The notes under the pieces were generated by a model that was not told the DNA's origin, did no database searches, and was given only the letters and a program-made list of their open reading frames with translations. DNA of 64,000 bases from Eunapius fragilis (Eukaryota > Porifera > Demospongiae > Spongillida > Spongillidae), in assembly GCA_963681505.1 (NCBI GenBank), contig OY811980.1, positions 6,112,359 through 6,176,358 on the forward strand, in the 5' to 3' direction. The position numbers were made by a program, and so were the translations under genes. Positions 19,935 to 31,923 of the stretch are shown here, one piece after another; the first letter of the stretch is position 1; each line of letters opens with the position of its first letter.

Positions 19935-20459
19935 CCGAATTCCTGCATCTGCCCCAGTCTGCTGCATGTAATCAGTTGCGGTCTGATTTTGGATGGGGGG
20001 GGAGGGGGGGGAGGGGGGGATATGGGGAGCACTGTAAACTCCTCCATTGGGATCTGGGATGGAGCTCCACGCATAAGCTTTGCAATTGTTGTATTTTGGC
20101 ATTAAGAATCTAAAAGCAAACGGCAATGGATGCTATTTGTTTTAAGAGGAGGGAGCTAAGGAGGACGGGCCCCGGATTCAGAAGTTTCCTCTGTCCCTCA
20201 CACTACACAGGCAAAGGCCAAAATCCATAATTAAACAAAGTAAAATAGCAGGGCTGTAAAACTCCCAGAGGCAGTTTTACCACAATGTGCATGGATCGGT
20301 AGCATGTGGTGGTCAGTTGACTCTGCAATCCTCTTTTGGTCACGATCCATTTGCTCAAAAAGGAATCTTGATGGTTGAACGTGACAATTTTGATAGCAAT
20401 GCATGCAACTATATTTTATGTTATCAGCAACAACAATTGCAATTATGAGTACATAAGGT
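18231..20459. other. Centre of element F1, no gene seen
   Basis: This unique sequence lies between the two inverted arms. It contains a GC-rich patch at about 18720-18970, a long hairpin at 19052-19167, a C homopolymer at about 19904-19933 and a G-rich run at about 19995-20019. No ORF here has recognisable motifs, so no transposase can be assigned. Confidence 0.5.
19052..19167. repeat. Imperfect hairpin / small palindromic element
   Basis: TGCGTGGAAT at the left is answered by ATTCCACGCA at the right. Inside, GTGATTGAACAGAAAATCA pairs with a TGATTTTTCTGTTCAATCAC-like arm. It may be a small MITE remnant; no target duplication was found. Confidence 0.6.
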
Positions 20460-21005
20460 TATACATTACTCCGAGAAAAGCTCAGAGTCAATTGAACCAT
20501 CTCTTCAACTAGAAATGTCAGTTTATGTATGTGGTGCCTGTATGTCCACATATTTCTGCAGATCATAAATTTGAGATACAAATATATGCATGCACATGTA
20601 ATAACTATAACAGTGGCAACGGCCCCTAAATTGGCATTTCTAGCCTTGTGCGTACAAAGCCCACATATATGATATCCCTTAGTTAACACTACCTTGTTGA
20701 AGGTGTGAGTATAGTAACGGGGAATTCTTACAGGGATGAGGCCAATGGGATTATATATATGTATTAAAGGTGGAGGTAAGGTGGGTTACCCCCCCCCCCC
20801 CCCCCCCCCCCTCCCCCCAAACTATGTCTGGCTACGAGCCTTCCCGTTGCTGGGAAAGGGGGCGGGGCGGGGGCGTAGCTGAATGGAGCCACCCCAACAT
20901 TAACTTCCCTCTCTTATAGATAGCTACACATCTACCCCTTTTGCTTTGCTTCTCTAATAACCTTGGCTTTAACTGCTTCCTTGTCAAAGCGGGACTTATG
21001 AATAG

Positions 21006-23171
21006 TTTTTTTTTTTTTTTTTATATATATACTAAACTTACAGCAAATACACACACATACAGCCATTATACATATCACATAACTTATGAGAATTTTTAAC
21101 CAATAAATGGTTCAATGCATGATTGAGTAAAGAGCGGCCCCATCCTCAAAGCCCAGGCCACTTCTCCACTTTACTCTGGAACCCCTTAGGCATAAGCTGG
21201 CTGCTCTGATGATGGCAAATGAAAGCCTTGCTCTGATGTAGCCACATGTTTGTGCATAAGACTTTTCCCATTTGCTTGCAACACATGTGGCCATTCTCTT
21301 CAGGAAGTGCTCTGCTTCCCGGTGAAGGAGTCCATCAACTGAAATCACAAAGGGTGTAAAAGTACCTCTCCGATCTTCAACTGCTTGCCTGTAAATTCTC
21401 TTTTTTTCCTGAGCACCCGATTCAAGAACTGATTCTGGCGAGCGATTGCTGTATGATGGGGCATCTGTATCAATGACCTTGAAGTCAAAGAGCGCCTCTG
21501 CCTGAGGTTGCCAAACACCACGCACCCCCAAATCCAGCCTCAACCCTGAGTCATCCACTTGTGTTTCTGCCTCTCTAACGATTGGCTCTCTGACAACCTG
21601 TGTCCACACCTGTGCTGCAATATCTCCAACGCAATCTCTGATCTCATTATGTCTCTGGATAACTAAGTCCACCAACCTTACAGTCAAGAGCATCTTGCAA
21701 TGTTAATGAGGCTCCACAACCATCACACTTCTGTCGGGTCACGCATATAGCGAACCACTAACCCATCTCTTAATTGAGCTGGAGACAGGTCAAAGTGACA
21801 AGTAGCGATTGGAAGGACAGATAACCATGAACTGCATTAAAATACTGTCAAGTGCAGATTGGTAAGTCTGTTCCTTGGTGGTAACATGGTGTTTTCTAGC
21901 ATCCCAAAGAGTATCTAAATGTTGTACTGGATCAAAGACATCAACTCCTTTCACAGCTTCAACTAACACTTTAGTTCCTTGTCTGGATGTCTGGTAAGCT
22001 AAAGTTGCTGTATTAGTGGGGTCAAAAATCCCTAGTCCTGCTAGAGATGTTGGTAAAGCAAACAAAGCCTCCTCTGCTTCAGTGACACCTGCACCAAGCA
22101 TAGCTGGAAAGAATTGCTTCTTGATTTTCTCATTTAGTGGTGTAAAAGCATCTGCACAGTCTGGTACAACTCTCTGGAGGAAGTCCCATTCACACTGCAA
22201 AGACTTTGTCAAAGATGCAAATGCAGCCTGGGGTGCCTTGATAGCAGCTTGGGACAATTTATCCACACAGTCTACCCAAACATCAACCTTTTCTCTGACA
22301 AATTGCACACAAAATTCCCTTTCACCAACCACACCTCCAAGAAAGCGATGTCCAGTAACGACTTTCACTCCCACATTTTGAAAGGCACTCTTGGCAATTT
22401 CCACATACTTCGATGCTACTACCACTACACTCTTAGTGGGTTCTGGGAAATAACCATAAGTAGGACCTCGTTCGATTAGAAGATCCGGCCAAGAATGGAT
22501 TGAATTCAATGGTCCAGCACATGCAGAATCATCAGCATACCAGCTCTGTTGATATTGCTCTCTGCAGCGAAGAGAGTTCACCAGTGGCATCATTGCTACA
22601 GCATATAGCAACATGGACAAAGGGTCACCCTGTGTTATTCCCTCTCTGCTGTAAAGGAATTCCTCAGAATTCCGTAACAGCAACACAGCAAAACCCGCTC
22701 TGTATGTGTTGAAAAGAAACCTACTGCATCTAGGCCATAGTATTCTTGCATTCCACAGAGCAGTCACCCGGGACATAAGATTAAATGCATTTACTGCATC
22801 CACTAGTAGAAAACCCCAGCCATCACTAGAGAACTCATCATATAAATCAGTCATAGCATGGATAGCACCTTCGACACCAGATTTCAGTCCTGTAGCCAGT
22901 TGCTCTGCACCACATAAGTCTTGAACATCACCCCCAGTGACTAGAGCCATGGTTTTTCCCACTATCCTACGCAAACTTTCACCAATACCAATAGGTCTAA
23001 CACCAGGACATTTATCTAAGGCCACAAGGCGATTAGCCATCAATGCCTTGATTTCAGTCCACTCTACAACCGAATTTGCGAGTCTACGGGTCAGTGCAGC
23101 AACTGCTTCTCTCAAATGATTGCTCTTGATTCCGTATCTTAATAAAAACCGTTGCCATTGAATGGTACATT
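21006..23171 (-). mobile_element. Non-LTR retrotransposon insertion (5'-truncated)
   Basis: Read on the minus strand, the insert begins at 23171, carries reverse transcriptase and endonuclease remnants, and ends in a run of 17 A residues (plus-strand T at 21006-21022). AATAG lies on both sides (21001-21005 and 23172-23176) as a target duplication. The sister arm at about 17860 has the uninterrupted site TGTACTATTCATAAG, so the empty site can be read in the same window. Poly(A), target duplication and truncation indicate target-primed reverse transcription. Confidence 0.88.
21112..23115 (-). pseudogene. Retrotransposon RT plus restriction-like endonuclease, frameshifted
   Basis: The 441-codon ORF 21790-23115 holds reverse transcriptase blocks: GVRPIGIGESLRRIVGK (residues 38-54), VDAVNAFN (105-112, catalytic Asp), TQGDPLSMLLY (161-171) and WYADD (192-196, catalytic Asp pair). 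A second ORF, 21112-21693, has RHNEIRD, then a Leu-Asp-Leu and Asp-Phe-Lys pair spaced like a PD-(D/E)XK site. This is as in LINE clades with a C-terminal restriction-like endonuclease. A CxxC...C knuckle at about 21679-21727 lies in yet another frame between them. At least two frame changes therefore break the original polyprotein, and this copy is dead. The exact clade is not determined. Confidence 0.85.
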
Positions 23172-23361
23172 AATAGTACATGTAACGACGGACGAGGTCT
23201 ACTGAGGAGTCAGCATCCATTGCATTGGTAACAGGAAGTGAATCATTAGTACTGAATACCAAGCTATTACTAAGAACGGGGTACTTATATACGTTTGATC
23301 TGGGGACGAGACTGCAACAGCTGAATTAGGATGTAAAAAATTCAAAAACGCAGTAATATAC

Positions 23362-24540
23362 GGTCCGTGTAGGTCCGTGTATATTTCCGCCATTCCTAAA
23401 TTTCATTGGTTTCAATTTTTTCAGAAATTGAGAATTTGCTTTTTCTTCCAATATTTCATTGTTTCATCAAATTCAATTCATGCAGGTAAGCAATTCCGCC
23501 TGTATTCTTCTTGATAGATTTCAATTTTTGAATCAATGCAGTGTATATTTCCGCCATTTCCAAATTTCAATCGTTTCAATTTTTTCAGACATTAAAAAAT
23601 TATTTTTCCCTCCAATTTTTCGTTGTTTCATTAAGTTCAGTTTCTAGAGATGAGCAATTCCGCTTGTGTTCTTCTTATATGATCTCAATATTTGAATCAA
23701 TGCCGTTATGTATTACCCTGTTTTTTAATTTTCAATTTTTTTTGCAGCCTAATTAAGTTTTTGCAGTCTCGTCCCCAGATCAAACGTATATAAGTACCCC
23801 GCTCTTAGCAATATCTACTTTGGTTCATAAGTCCCGCCTTTACAAGAAAGTTAAAGCCAAGTTTGTTATAGAGGAGCAAAGCAAAAGGGCTCCACATTTA
23901 AGAGTTTGCAATACATATTTATAATCCCATTGGCCTCGTCCCTGTAAGCATTCCCCGTTACTACTCAGAACTCACACCTTCAATAAAGTAGGGTTAACTA
24001 AGGCATATATGTGTGCACAAGGCTATGGAAATGCCAATTTAGGGGCTTTTGCCACTGTTATAGTTGCTACATGTGCATGTTTATAATCTGCAGAAACATG
24101 TGGATATATACTGAGCCTGTAGCTGCCATCAGTCACCATTGGAACATATCACAGGTATAAGGAACACTTCTTTAAATATGGAATTGGTACCAGAAGTACA
24201 TTATTACTTTATTAGAACAAGCATATGAAGAAAACACCACCTTAATGAAAGTACTTGTGTTGCATGGCATATGAGATGATGACTATCCAACTCACAATTA
24301 AATTTATAAATATTGGCCGGACAGTGTCCAGCTAAATCGGCCTTCTGGGGTTACGCATGCATAAAAAATTGTAGGCGGATACATAAATCAATGTATCCTC
24401 GCAACTGTACAACGCTTAATCTCGTGCATGTCTTCCCACACTATTTGCCCCTCCCTTTGGTGGTCTAGCTATTTTCTTTGCCGTAAGAACAAAGCTCTCC
24501 AACCCACCCATCAGGTACATATCTCCAGGTTACTCAAACA
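23362..24540 (+). repeat. Inverted arm, element F2 left
   Basis: It begins with two tandem copies of GGTCCGTGTA, then TATTTCCGCC. It carries the ~180-bp dimer, the CTCGTCCCCAG segment and a longer inner part ending near CATATCTCCAGG. The copy at 27957-29760 matches it closely up to this last motif and then continues differently. From 24541 to 24952 I see no gene. Confidence 0.75.
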
Positions 24541-24952
24541 TTTATATGATATATTATGAGGTTACATGCATGCAAGTCAGTATTGTGTGTATGGACAATG
24601 GTATTCAAAGTGATTCTATAGTCACAACACAACACAGCAATGCATGGCTGTGTGAATATATGCAATTGGCGTTCAAACAGTTTAAGTTAATTCGATGCTT
24701 GCCCCAAACAATTTAATTGTAGTAAAATACGCCCCCAAAATGCAAATAAAAAACGATTGCTGTGACGTTTTGAATATTTATCGATACCCATGCCCTTATT
24801 ACTTACCTATGCCCTTATTCATATTATTTATTATTTAAAGAAAATATTGGTCCGGCGGCGGCCGGACCTGCCGGACCGGTTCCGACGCCGATGCAGATGG
24901 AGCTATACTATTACAGCAACGACAAATTATATGCAACAGGTTCATGGATTAT

Positions 24953-25438
24953 TAAACTCGTCCCCAGGCCATCAATTAAAGTTTAGGAACAAAGATGGCC
25001 TGGTACCTATTGCCACTATGTTAGTGCGTATGTGCTGGCCATTCCACGTAATTAGCTTGTAAACCTTTGACATCGTATATGTATAAGCTACGCGTATACG
25101 TATACGATGTCAAAGTCTTTTAGGATTTGCTACAGTGTTTTGTCTCGTACACATTATGTCGTACTTTTTTCAAGGGAATCTTTGGCATCAGATCTTGCAA
25201 ACAGGCTCAGCAAGGTTGCCGATTTCCCAGTGGCTTCTGAGATGGTTTGTCCAGGTTCATTTGCATACCTTGCAAAACAAACTTGCTTCGCGCGGAACGG
25301 TTTACGGAAAGGTTTACAAGCTAAGTATACGATTACGTAGGTAATGGCCAGCGCATGCGCACTAACATAGTGGCAATAGGTATGGTACCAGGCCGCCATT
25401 TTTCCTAAACGTTAATTGACGGCCTGGGGACAAAGCTA
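24953..25438. mobile_element. MULE-like MITE, copy 2
   Basis: Its ends CTCGTCCCCAGGCC and GGCCTGGGGAC match the MITE at 15660-16196, with the same AATGGCCAGCGCATGCGC block inside. The 9-bp direct repeat ATGGATTAT flanks it exactly (24944-24952 and 25439-25447). The arms are more diverged than in copy 1. The centre (about 25110-25300) is different and longer, so it was acquired or retained separately. Confidence 0.85.
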
Positions 25439-26289
25439 ATGGATTATATTATCAAAGGTGCAAGAGGTCCCAAGACAGTGTAATATTTTTGCATGTGACA
25501 TTATACATCATTTTTCCTACTTTTTGATCACTTAAAATGCATCAGTGCACTCCAAGTTCATATGCACTATGACTAACTTGATATGCAGTGGGGGGATCCA
25601 GGAATTCGGCGAGGGGGTCCGACATGAAAAATTAATGAGGGAGAGGGGCGGAAGAGGTGCCGTGTCGAACTAAGGGTATGGAGGAGAGAAGTAACATGCG
25701 CATATGCAGAATTCAAGATATAATATAGAGGGAAAGCGCTGAACTTTTTAAAAATTCGCATTAGATAATTATATTCATATCGTTATTGAGGGCCGAAGGG
25801 GGACGTTAGCTGCTCTTACAGCAACTTGTCACATGCAGAGGAGGTACATTGTACGCGGTACGCAGGTTATTTTTATTTTTCAATTACCGCGTACACTCGC
25901 CGTACAGTGTATCTCCGCTGTTGCGACTTGCTATATTAACAGCAAAAGGTAATAGGCCTTCAATGCTTCGGCCAGATAAGGACTTATACAACGTGGCATA
26001 ACAGTCAAACTTCCCGCGGAATGCAAAAAACTTTGACCGCGGAGCATGCACGCTAGACATTAAGCATGGCATGGCGGAAGTGCATGGTGACCAGCAACTA
26101 AAACGACAACTGAGCCGGCCTCCCGTGCTTGCCGCGAGCGTGTCCACATTTGATCCACGGTAAGGTATGCAAAGTGGGGCAACCCGACGAAAGCCAATGG
26201 CCTGCATGCGAATAATACTAGTATTATCGTCCATGCATGCAAAGGCCCATGCATGGAAGTAACCATGCATGCATTGAAACTTTTCATAT
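25439..26289. other. Centre of element F2, no gene seen
   Basis: Mostly unique sequence with no convincing ORF. A 137-codon minus-strand ORF (25884-26297) has no motif and looks random. Several GCATGCATGC-type short palindromes occur at 26210-26280. Confidence 0.45.
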
Positions 26290-27324
26290 AGAGGCATGCA
26301 GATAGGAGCCTCACCTAGGGATCAGAGGCAGTGGCTAAGAGTCCCATACAGGATATGACATAGGGCCAGAAGGAGGAGGTTCATTATGACCTAACTGTAG
26401 AGCCAAAGGGAGAGTGGTGACTCTTGACAAACGCGAGGTGCATGGTAGTATGGTAAAGGTGAGTTCTCTACAACCCGCAAAATGAGGCTAAATATGCTGA
26501 CGGAGCAAGGTGCATGAACATGCGATCCTTATTCCAAGGCCTCCGACTTTACATGGAGTGGGGCTTGCAACCATAGCACGGTTATTAAGAAGGTTCAATG
26601 TCATAAAGTTGGAAACTTATTATTTTAAGGTGCATGATGTCCGTCACAAGTATAAATTAATTGCAAATGCATTGCGGAGCAATAAGAGGCTTTCATGAGT
26701 GCAAAGTGATTCAACCTCGACCTGAAAAAGGGCGGTCTTGTCATGATGGACGAAAAAATGGACTCCACATCCACTCAATTTCCACAGCATGGAATATCTA
26801 CGTAATGGATATTACATTCAAGTCATCAATATGGACTGTTAAATTAATAGCTAAAGAACTCCTAGCTCTATACATGACGCGCGTATACCTGGAGATATGT
26901 ACCCGATGGGTTGGAGAGCTTTCCCATTCATCATTACCGATCGTTTTGTTGATCTTTTAAAATTATGTGGTACTTGCAGGGAGATACATGCAAAAATTGT
27001 CCCCTTTCCCTATACGGCTAAAAAGTGGTTTTAAAAAAATTATCCATTAACTATCCAAACACGCTCGCTAAATCAGAGTCCACGGTATGGCGGCAATAAT
27101 CGGATCGGGTGTCTTTCTAATTATTTCATGATGCTTCAAGTCCTACAGAGGACCAGATCCACTCTATAGGGTCTGATTCCATATTGTTCTAAGTAAAATT
27201 TCGTTTCTAGCTATTATAAATATGTATCGCAAACTCTTAAATGTGGAGGTAAGGTGGGTTAACACCCCCCACCCCCACCCCAAACTATGTCTGGCTACGA
27301 GCCTTCCCGTTACTGGAAAAAAAA

Positions 27325-27366
<42 letters not shown>

Positions 27367-27951
27367 AGGGTGGGCGTAGCTCAATGGAGATACCCCAACG
27401 TTAACTTCCCTCTCTTACATAGCTGCGTATCTCCCCCTTTTGCTTTGCTTCTCTATAACAAACTTGGCTTTAACTTTCTTGTAAAGGCGGGACTTATGAA
27501 CCAAAGTAGATATTGCTAAGAGCGGGGTATTTATATACGTTTGATCTGGGGACGAGACTGCAACAACTTAATTAGGCTGCAAAAAAATTGAAAATTTAAA
27601 AACAGGGTAATACATAACGGCATTGATTCAAATATTGAGATCATATAAGAAGAACACAAGCGGAATTGCTCATCTCTAGAAACTGAACTTAATGAAACAA
27701 CGAAAAATTGGAGGGAAAAATAATTTTTTAATGTCTGAAAAAATTGAAACGATTGAAATTTGGAAATGGCGGAAATATACACTGCATTGATTCAAAAATT
27801 GAAATCTATCAAGAAGAATACAGGCGGAATTGCTTAGCTGCATGAATTGAATTTGATGAAACAATGAAATATTGGAAGAAAAAGCAAATTCTCAATTTCT
27901 GAAAAAATTGAAACCAATGAAATTTAGGAATGGCGGAAATATACACGGACC
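26290..27951 (-). repeat. Inverted arm, element F2 right
   Basis: Reverse copy ending TACACGGACC at 27951. Its part 26290-26930 matches 29170-29750 in reverse (for example the CCAGAAGGAGGAGGTTCATT block), and 27240-27951 matches 23362-23900 in reverse. A middle stretch (about 26930-27230) has no match in the other copies. It includes a run of 41 G at 27325-27365. Confidence 0.72.
27325..27365. repeat. 41-nt G homopolymer
   Basis: An uninterrupted G run inside the F2 right arm. The sister arms have shorter C/G runs at the same place (about 20791, 28466 and 31136), so this is an expandable tract of the repeat family. The length may also be affected by assembly error. Confidence 0.9.
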
Positions 27952-27956
27952 CGAAA

Positions 27957-29760
27957 TTGCTTACCTGCATGAATTGAATTCAATATTTCATTGTTTCATC
28001 AAATTCAATTCATGCAGGTAAGCAATTCCGCCTGTATTCTTCTTGATAGATTTCAATTTTTGAATCAATGCAGTGTATATTTCCGCCATTTCCAAATTTC
28101 AATCGTTTCAATGTTTTCAGACATTGAAAAATTGCTCTTCCCTCCAATGTTTCATTGTTTAATAAAGTTCAATTTCTAGAGATGAGCAATTCCGCTTGTG
28201 TTCTTCTTATATGTTCTCGATATTTGAATCAATGCCGTTGTCTATTACACTGTGTTTTTTTTTTTTGCATCCTAATTAATTTGTTGCAGTCTCGTCCCCA
28301 GATCAAACATATATAAGTACCTTGCTCTTAGCAATGCCTACCTTGGTTCATAAGTCCCGCCTTTACAAGAAAGCAAGTTTATTAGAGAAGCAAAGCAAAA
28401 GAGGTAGATATGCAGCTATGTAAGAGAGGGAAGTTAATGTTGGGGTGGCTCCATTGAGCTACGCCGCCCCCCCCCCCCCCCCCCCCCTTCCCCAGCAACA
28501 GGAAGGCTCGTAGCCAGAAAAAAAATTTGGGGGGTGGGGTTAACCCACCCTCCCTCCACCTTTAGTGGTTTACGATAGATATATATAATCCCATTGGCCT
28601 CATCCCAGTAAGCATTCCCCGTACGCATTCTCCGTTACTACTCACAACTCACACCTTCAGCAAAGTAGGGTTAACTAAATACATGGGCTTTGTACGCACA
28701 AGGCTATGGAAATGCCAATTTAGGGGGTTATAGTTATTACATGTGCATGTTTATGATCTGCAGAAACTTGTGGATACCGAGCCTGTAGCTGCCATCAGTC
28801 ACCATTGGAACATATCACAGGTATAAGGAACACTTCTTTAAATATGGAATTGGTACCAGAAGTACATTAGTACAAGCATATGAAGAAAGTACCGCCTCAA
28901 TGAAAGTACTTGTGTTGCATGGCATATGAGATGATGACAGTCCAACTCACAATTAAATTTACAAATATGGGCCGGACAGTGTCCAGCTAAATCGGCCTTC
29001 TGGGGTTACGCATGCATAAAAAATTGTAGGCAGATATATAAATCCATGTCTCCTCGCAATTGTACAATGCTTAATCTCGTGCATGTCTTCCCACACTATT
29101 TGCCCCTCCTTTTGGTGGTCTAGCTATTTTCTTTGCCGTAAGAACAATTAAAGCTCCCCAACCCATCGGGTACATATCTCCAGGTACGCGCGTCATATAT
29201 CGAGGTGTTCTTTAGCTATTTAACAGTCCATACTGATGACTTGAATGTTATCAATTACGTAGATATTCCATGCTGTGCAAATTGAGTGGATGTGGAGTCC
29301 ATTTTTTGTCCTTCATGACAAGACCGCCCTCTGTCAGGTCGAGGCTGAAACACGTCTGCACTCATGAAAGCTCTTTTTGCTCTGCAATGCATTTGCAAAT
29401 AATGTATACTTGTTATACCTTAAAACAATAAGTCTCCAACTTTATGACAATGAACCTTCTTAATAACCGCGTGCTATGGTTCACTCCATGAAACACCATG
29501 AAAAGTCGGAGGCCTTGGAATAAGGAGTGCTGCATGTTCATGCACCTTGATCCTTCAGCATAATTAGCCTCATTTGCGGTTTTGAGAACTCACCTTTACC
29601 ATATACTACCACCGCGTTTTCAAGAGTCACCACTCTCCCTTTGGCTCTACAGTTAGGTCATAATGAACCTCCTCCTTCTGGCCCTATGTCATATCCTGCA
29701 TGGGACTCTCAGCCACTGCCTCTGATCCCTAGTCTGAGGTGAGGCTATCTATCTATCTAT
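27957..29760 (+). repeat. Inverted arm, element F3 left
   Basis: Forward copy abutting F2. Its outer end is missing and replaced by a short foldback: GCTTACCTGCATGAATTGAA at about 27960-27979 is the inverse of the sequence at about 28004-28023. It runs through the dimer, the CTCGTCCCCAG segment and the long inner part, and ends in a small (CTAT)n run near 29745. Confidence 0.72.
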
Positions 29761-30739
29761 CTATCTTCCTATCTGCACGCCTCTATATGAAAAGCTTTAA
29801 TGCATGGATGGTTACCTCTATAGGTGTTTTATATGTATAGATCTAGAGATAAATTAAGCAAAAATGACACAGAGGCATTATCTCAGGCCTTTAAAAAGGT
29901 GCCTTGTGTGGTACTAGATGCTCCTAAAAGCATTCCCCATTGGTATTAGTATAGCGTGCATGGTTGTGTTTCAATGTAAAACACATAATGAGATGTGTAT
30001 ACAGTGAATCATATAAATGATGGCATGCATTAGTCTGGGTACCCGACTGATCGGTTGCACTATCATAGTGATAGTGCAACCAGTCAGTACTCTGACTATT
30101 AGGCATGCATATGCGCGCATGTGCACAGGATATACAGCTAAAACTACATTTATACACAATTTCACTACCATCAACGGCATATGAGTCTGGAATCTAGCCT
30201 ATAGGCGGACCTTGGAAGTACATGCAAGTCGATCGTGCAGTTTAATACTGTAGGTGTAGTATTTGCAAGGACTGGTGCAAGAATTAAAAAGTAAGTTAAA
30301 AAAAAAACCACTATGAAACAATAAAATGCGCAACAATGATTTAACATCTTTTAACACGCGGTTTACGACAGATGCGGGGAAATATTGGGGAATATATAAT
30401 ATTCATAATTCCCTCCTATAGATTTTTTTCTAAGTTAATCATGTTTAATAATACACCAATCATTTTACATGAAATTGGAAAAGTAAAGAATCAGCAGGCA
30501 TATACAATTGTCGTATTGTAACCTTTAAAAGCCAGCTCATTATAGTTTTAACGATGTGCCTCAGATTTCAAGGTACAGATCCGATATCCTAAATGGATGC
30601 AAAAGCGAATGTTATAAGAAAAATGCATGCAACAGGAGTGAAGGATTGGTAGCCATGGATGCGCCTGGTTCGCTGCTGCACATACTTCAGAGGCTGTGAT
30701 GGATATAATAAATATGGGAATTAAGGGGCAAAAATGTCC
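29761..30739. other. Centre of element F3, no gene seen
   Basis: AT-rich unique sequence without recognisable ORFs. A perfect 13-bp hairpin with a 3-nt loop lies at 30053-30081. Confidence 0.45.
30053..30081. repeat. Perfect short hairpin
   Basis: GGTTGCACTATCA is followed after TAG by its exact reverse complement. It is not followed by a T run or near a gene, so it is probably just a palindrome. Confidence 0.8.
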
Positions 30740-31747
30740 ATTCTGGTACCAATTCCATATTTAAAGAAGTGTTCCTTATATACCTGTGATATGTTCCAAT
30801 GGTGACTGATGGCAGCTACAGGCTCAGTATCCACATGTTTCTGCAGATCATAAACATGTAATAAATATAACAGTGGCAAAAGCCCCTAAATTGGCATTAA
30901 CATAGCCTTGTGCGTACAAAGCCCACATATACTTAATTAACCCTACTTTTGCTGAAGGTGTGAGTTGTGAGTAGTAACGTGGAATGCTTACGGCGAATGC
31001 TTACAGGGATGAGGCCAATGGGATTATATATATATATATATATATCTATCGTAAACCACTAAAGGTGGAGGTAGGGTGGGTTAACCCCACCCCCCAAATT
31101 TTTTTCTGGCTACGAGCCTTCCTGTTGCTGGGAAGGGGGGGGGGGGGGGCGTAGCTCAATGGAGCTACCCCAACGTTAACTTCCCTCTCTTACATAGCTG
31201 CATATCTACCTCTTTTGCTTTGCTTCTCTAATAAACTTGGCTTTAACTGCTTCCTTGTCAAAGCGGGACTTATGAGCCAATCGTAGGTACATGTATTGCT
31301 AAGAGCGGGGTACTGATATACGTTTGATCTGGGGACGAGACTGCAACAACTTAATTAGGATGCAAAAAAAAAAAGAAAATTTAACAACAGGGTAATAGAC
31401 AACGGCAATGATTCAAATATTGAGATCATATAAGAAGAACATAAGCGGAATTGCTTATCACTAGAAATTGAACTTAATGAAACAATGAAAAATTGGAGGG
31501 AAAAGCAATTTTTCAATGTCTGAAAAAATTGAAACGATTGAAATTAAAAAATGGCGGAAAAAAACAGTGCATTGATTCAAAATTTGAGATCTATCAAGTA
31601 GAATACAGGCGAAATTGCTTACCTGCATGAATTGAATTTGATGAAACAATGAAATATTGGAAGAAAAAGCAAATTCTCAATTTCTGAAAAAATTGAAACC
31701 AATGAAATTTAGGAATGGCGGAAATATACACGGACCGTACACGGACC
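30740..31747 (-). repeat. Inverted arm, element F3 right
   Basis: Reverse copy of the same family. It ends at 31747 with two near-tandem copies of the terminal motif (CACGGACC GTACACGGACC on the plus strand). It matches 27980-28870 in reverse over nearly 1 kb. Its outer end lies only about 176 bp before the SHOC1 start codon. Confidence 0.75.
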
Positions 31748-31923
31748 AAACTAGTACCCGTTTCTCATGGAACGGGTGTTAAAATAATAAAGCGATGCAT
31801 ATGAATAATTCTCGTTCCCAGGCACAGCGTTACGCCATTCTACATCACGTGGATCGGGCCCCGAATGTAATAGGCCTTTGGTCACGTGAGTGTAGTGCAG
31901 CTGCCGGAGCGCCGCGAGCGGGT
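31748..31923 (+). promoter_or_regulatory. Probable SHOC1 promoter region
   Basis: The only non-repeat sequence between the F3 end and the SHOC1 ATG. It contains two CACGTG E-box cores (ATCACGTGGA at about 31845 and GTCACGTGAG at about 31882) and a GC-rich stretch just before the ATG. There is no clear TATA box. Promoter function is inferred from position only. Confidence 0.4.

Larger units (their letters stand above)
20460..23361 (-). repeat. Inverted arm, element F1 right, split by a LINE
   Basis: This is the reverse-complement counterpart of 17150-18230. It includes the CCCATTGGCCTC and TAAGTCCCGCC segments and the CTGGGGACGAGA motif near 23305. It is interrupted at 21006-23171 by a retrotransposon. 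The outermost dimer region is missing: the arm stops near 23361, where element F2 begins. A long C tract lies near 20791-20812. Confidence 0.75.

Noticed and set aside
25884-26297. 137-codon minus-strand ORF
   Set aside because: No motif or splice context, and it overlaps the repeat boundary at 26290; probably random.
23459-28179. Recurring 62-codon ORFs starting MFHQIQFMQ in several repeat copies
   Set aside because: They lie in the AT-rich dimer of the repeat arms, have no motif, and recur only because the DNA is repeated.
30053-30081. Hairpin as a terminator or miRNA precursor
   Set aside because: A 13-bp stem with a 3-nt loop is too short for a pre-miRNA, and no gene ends there.
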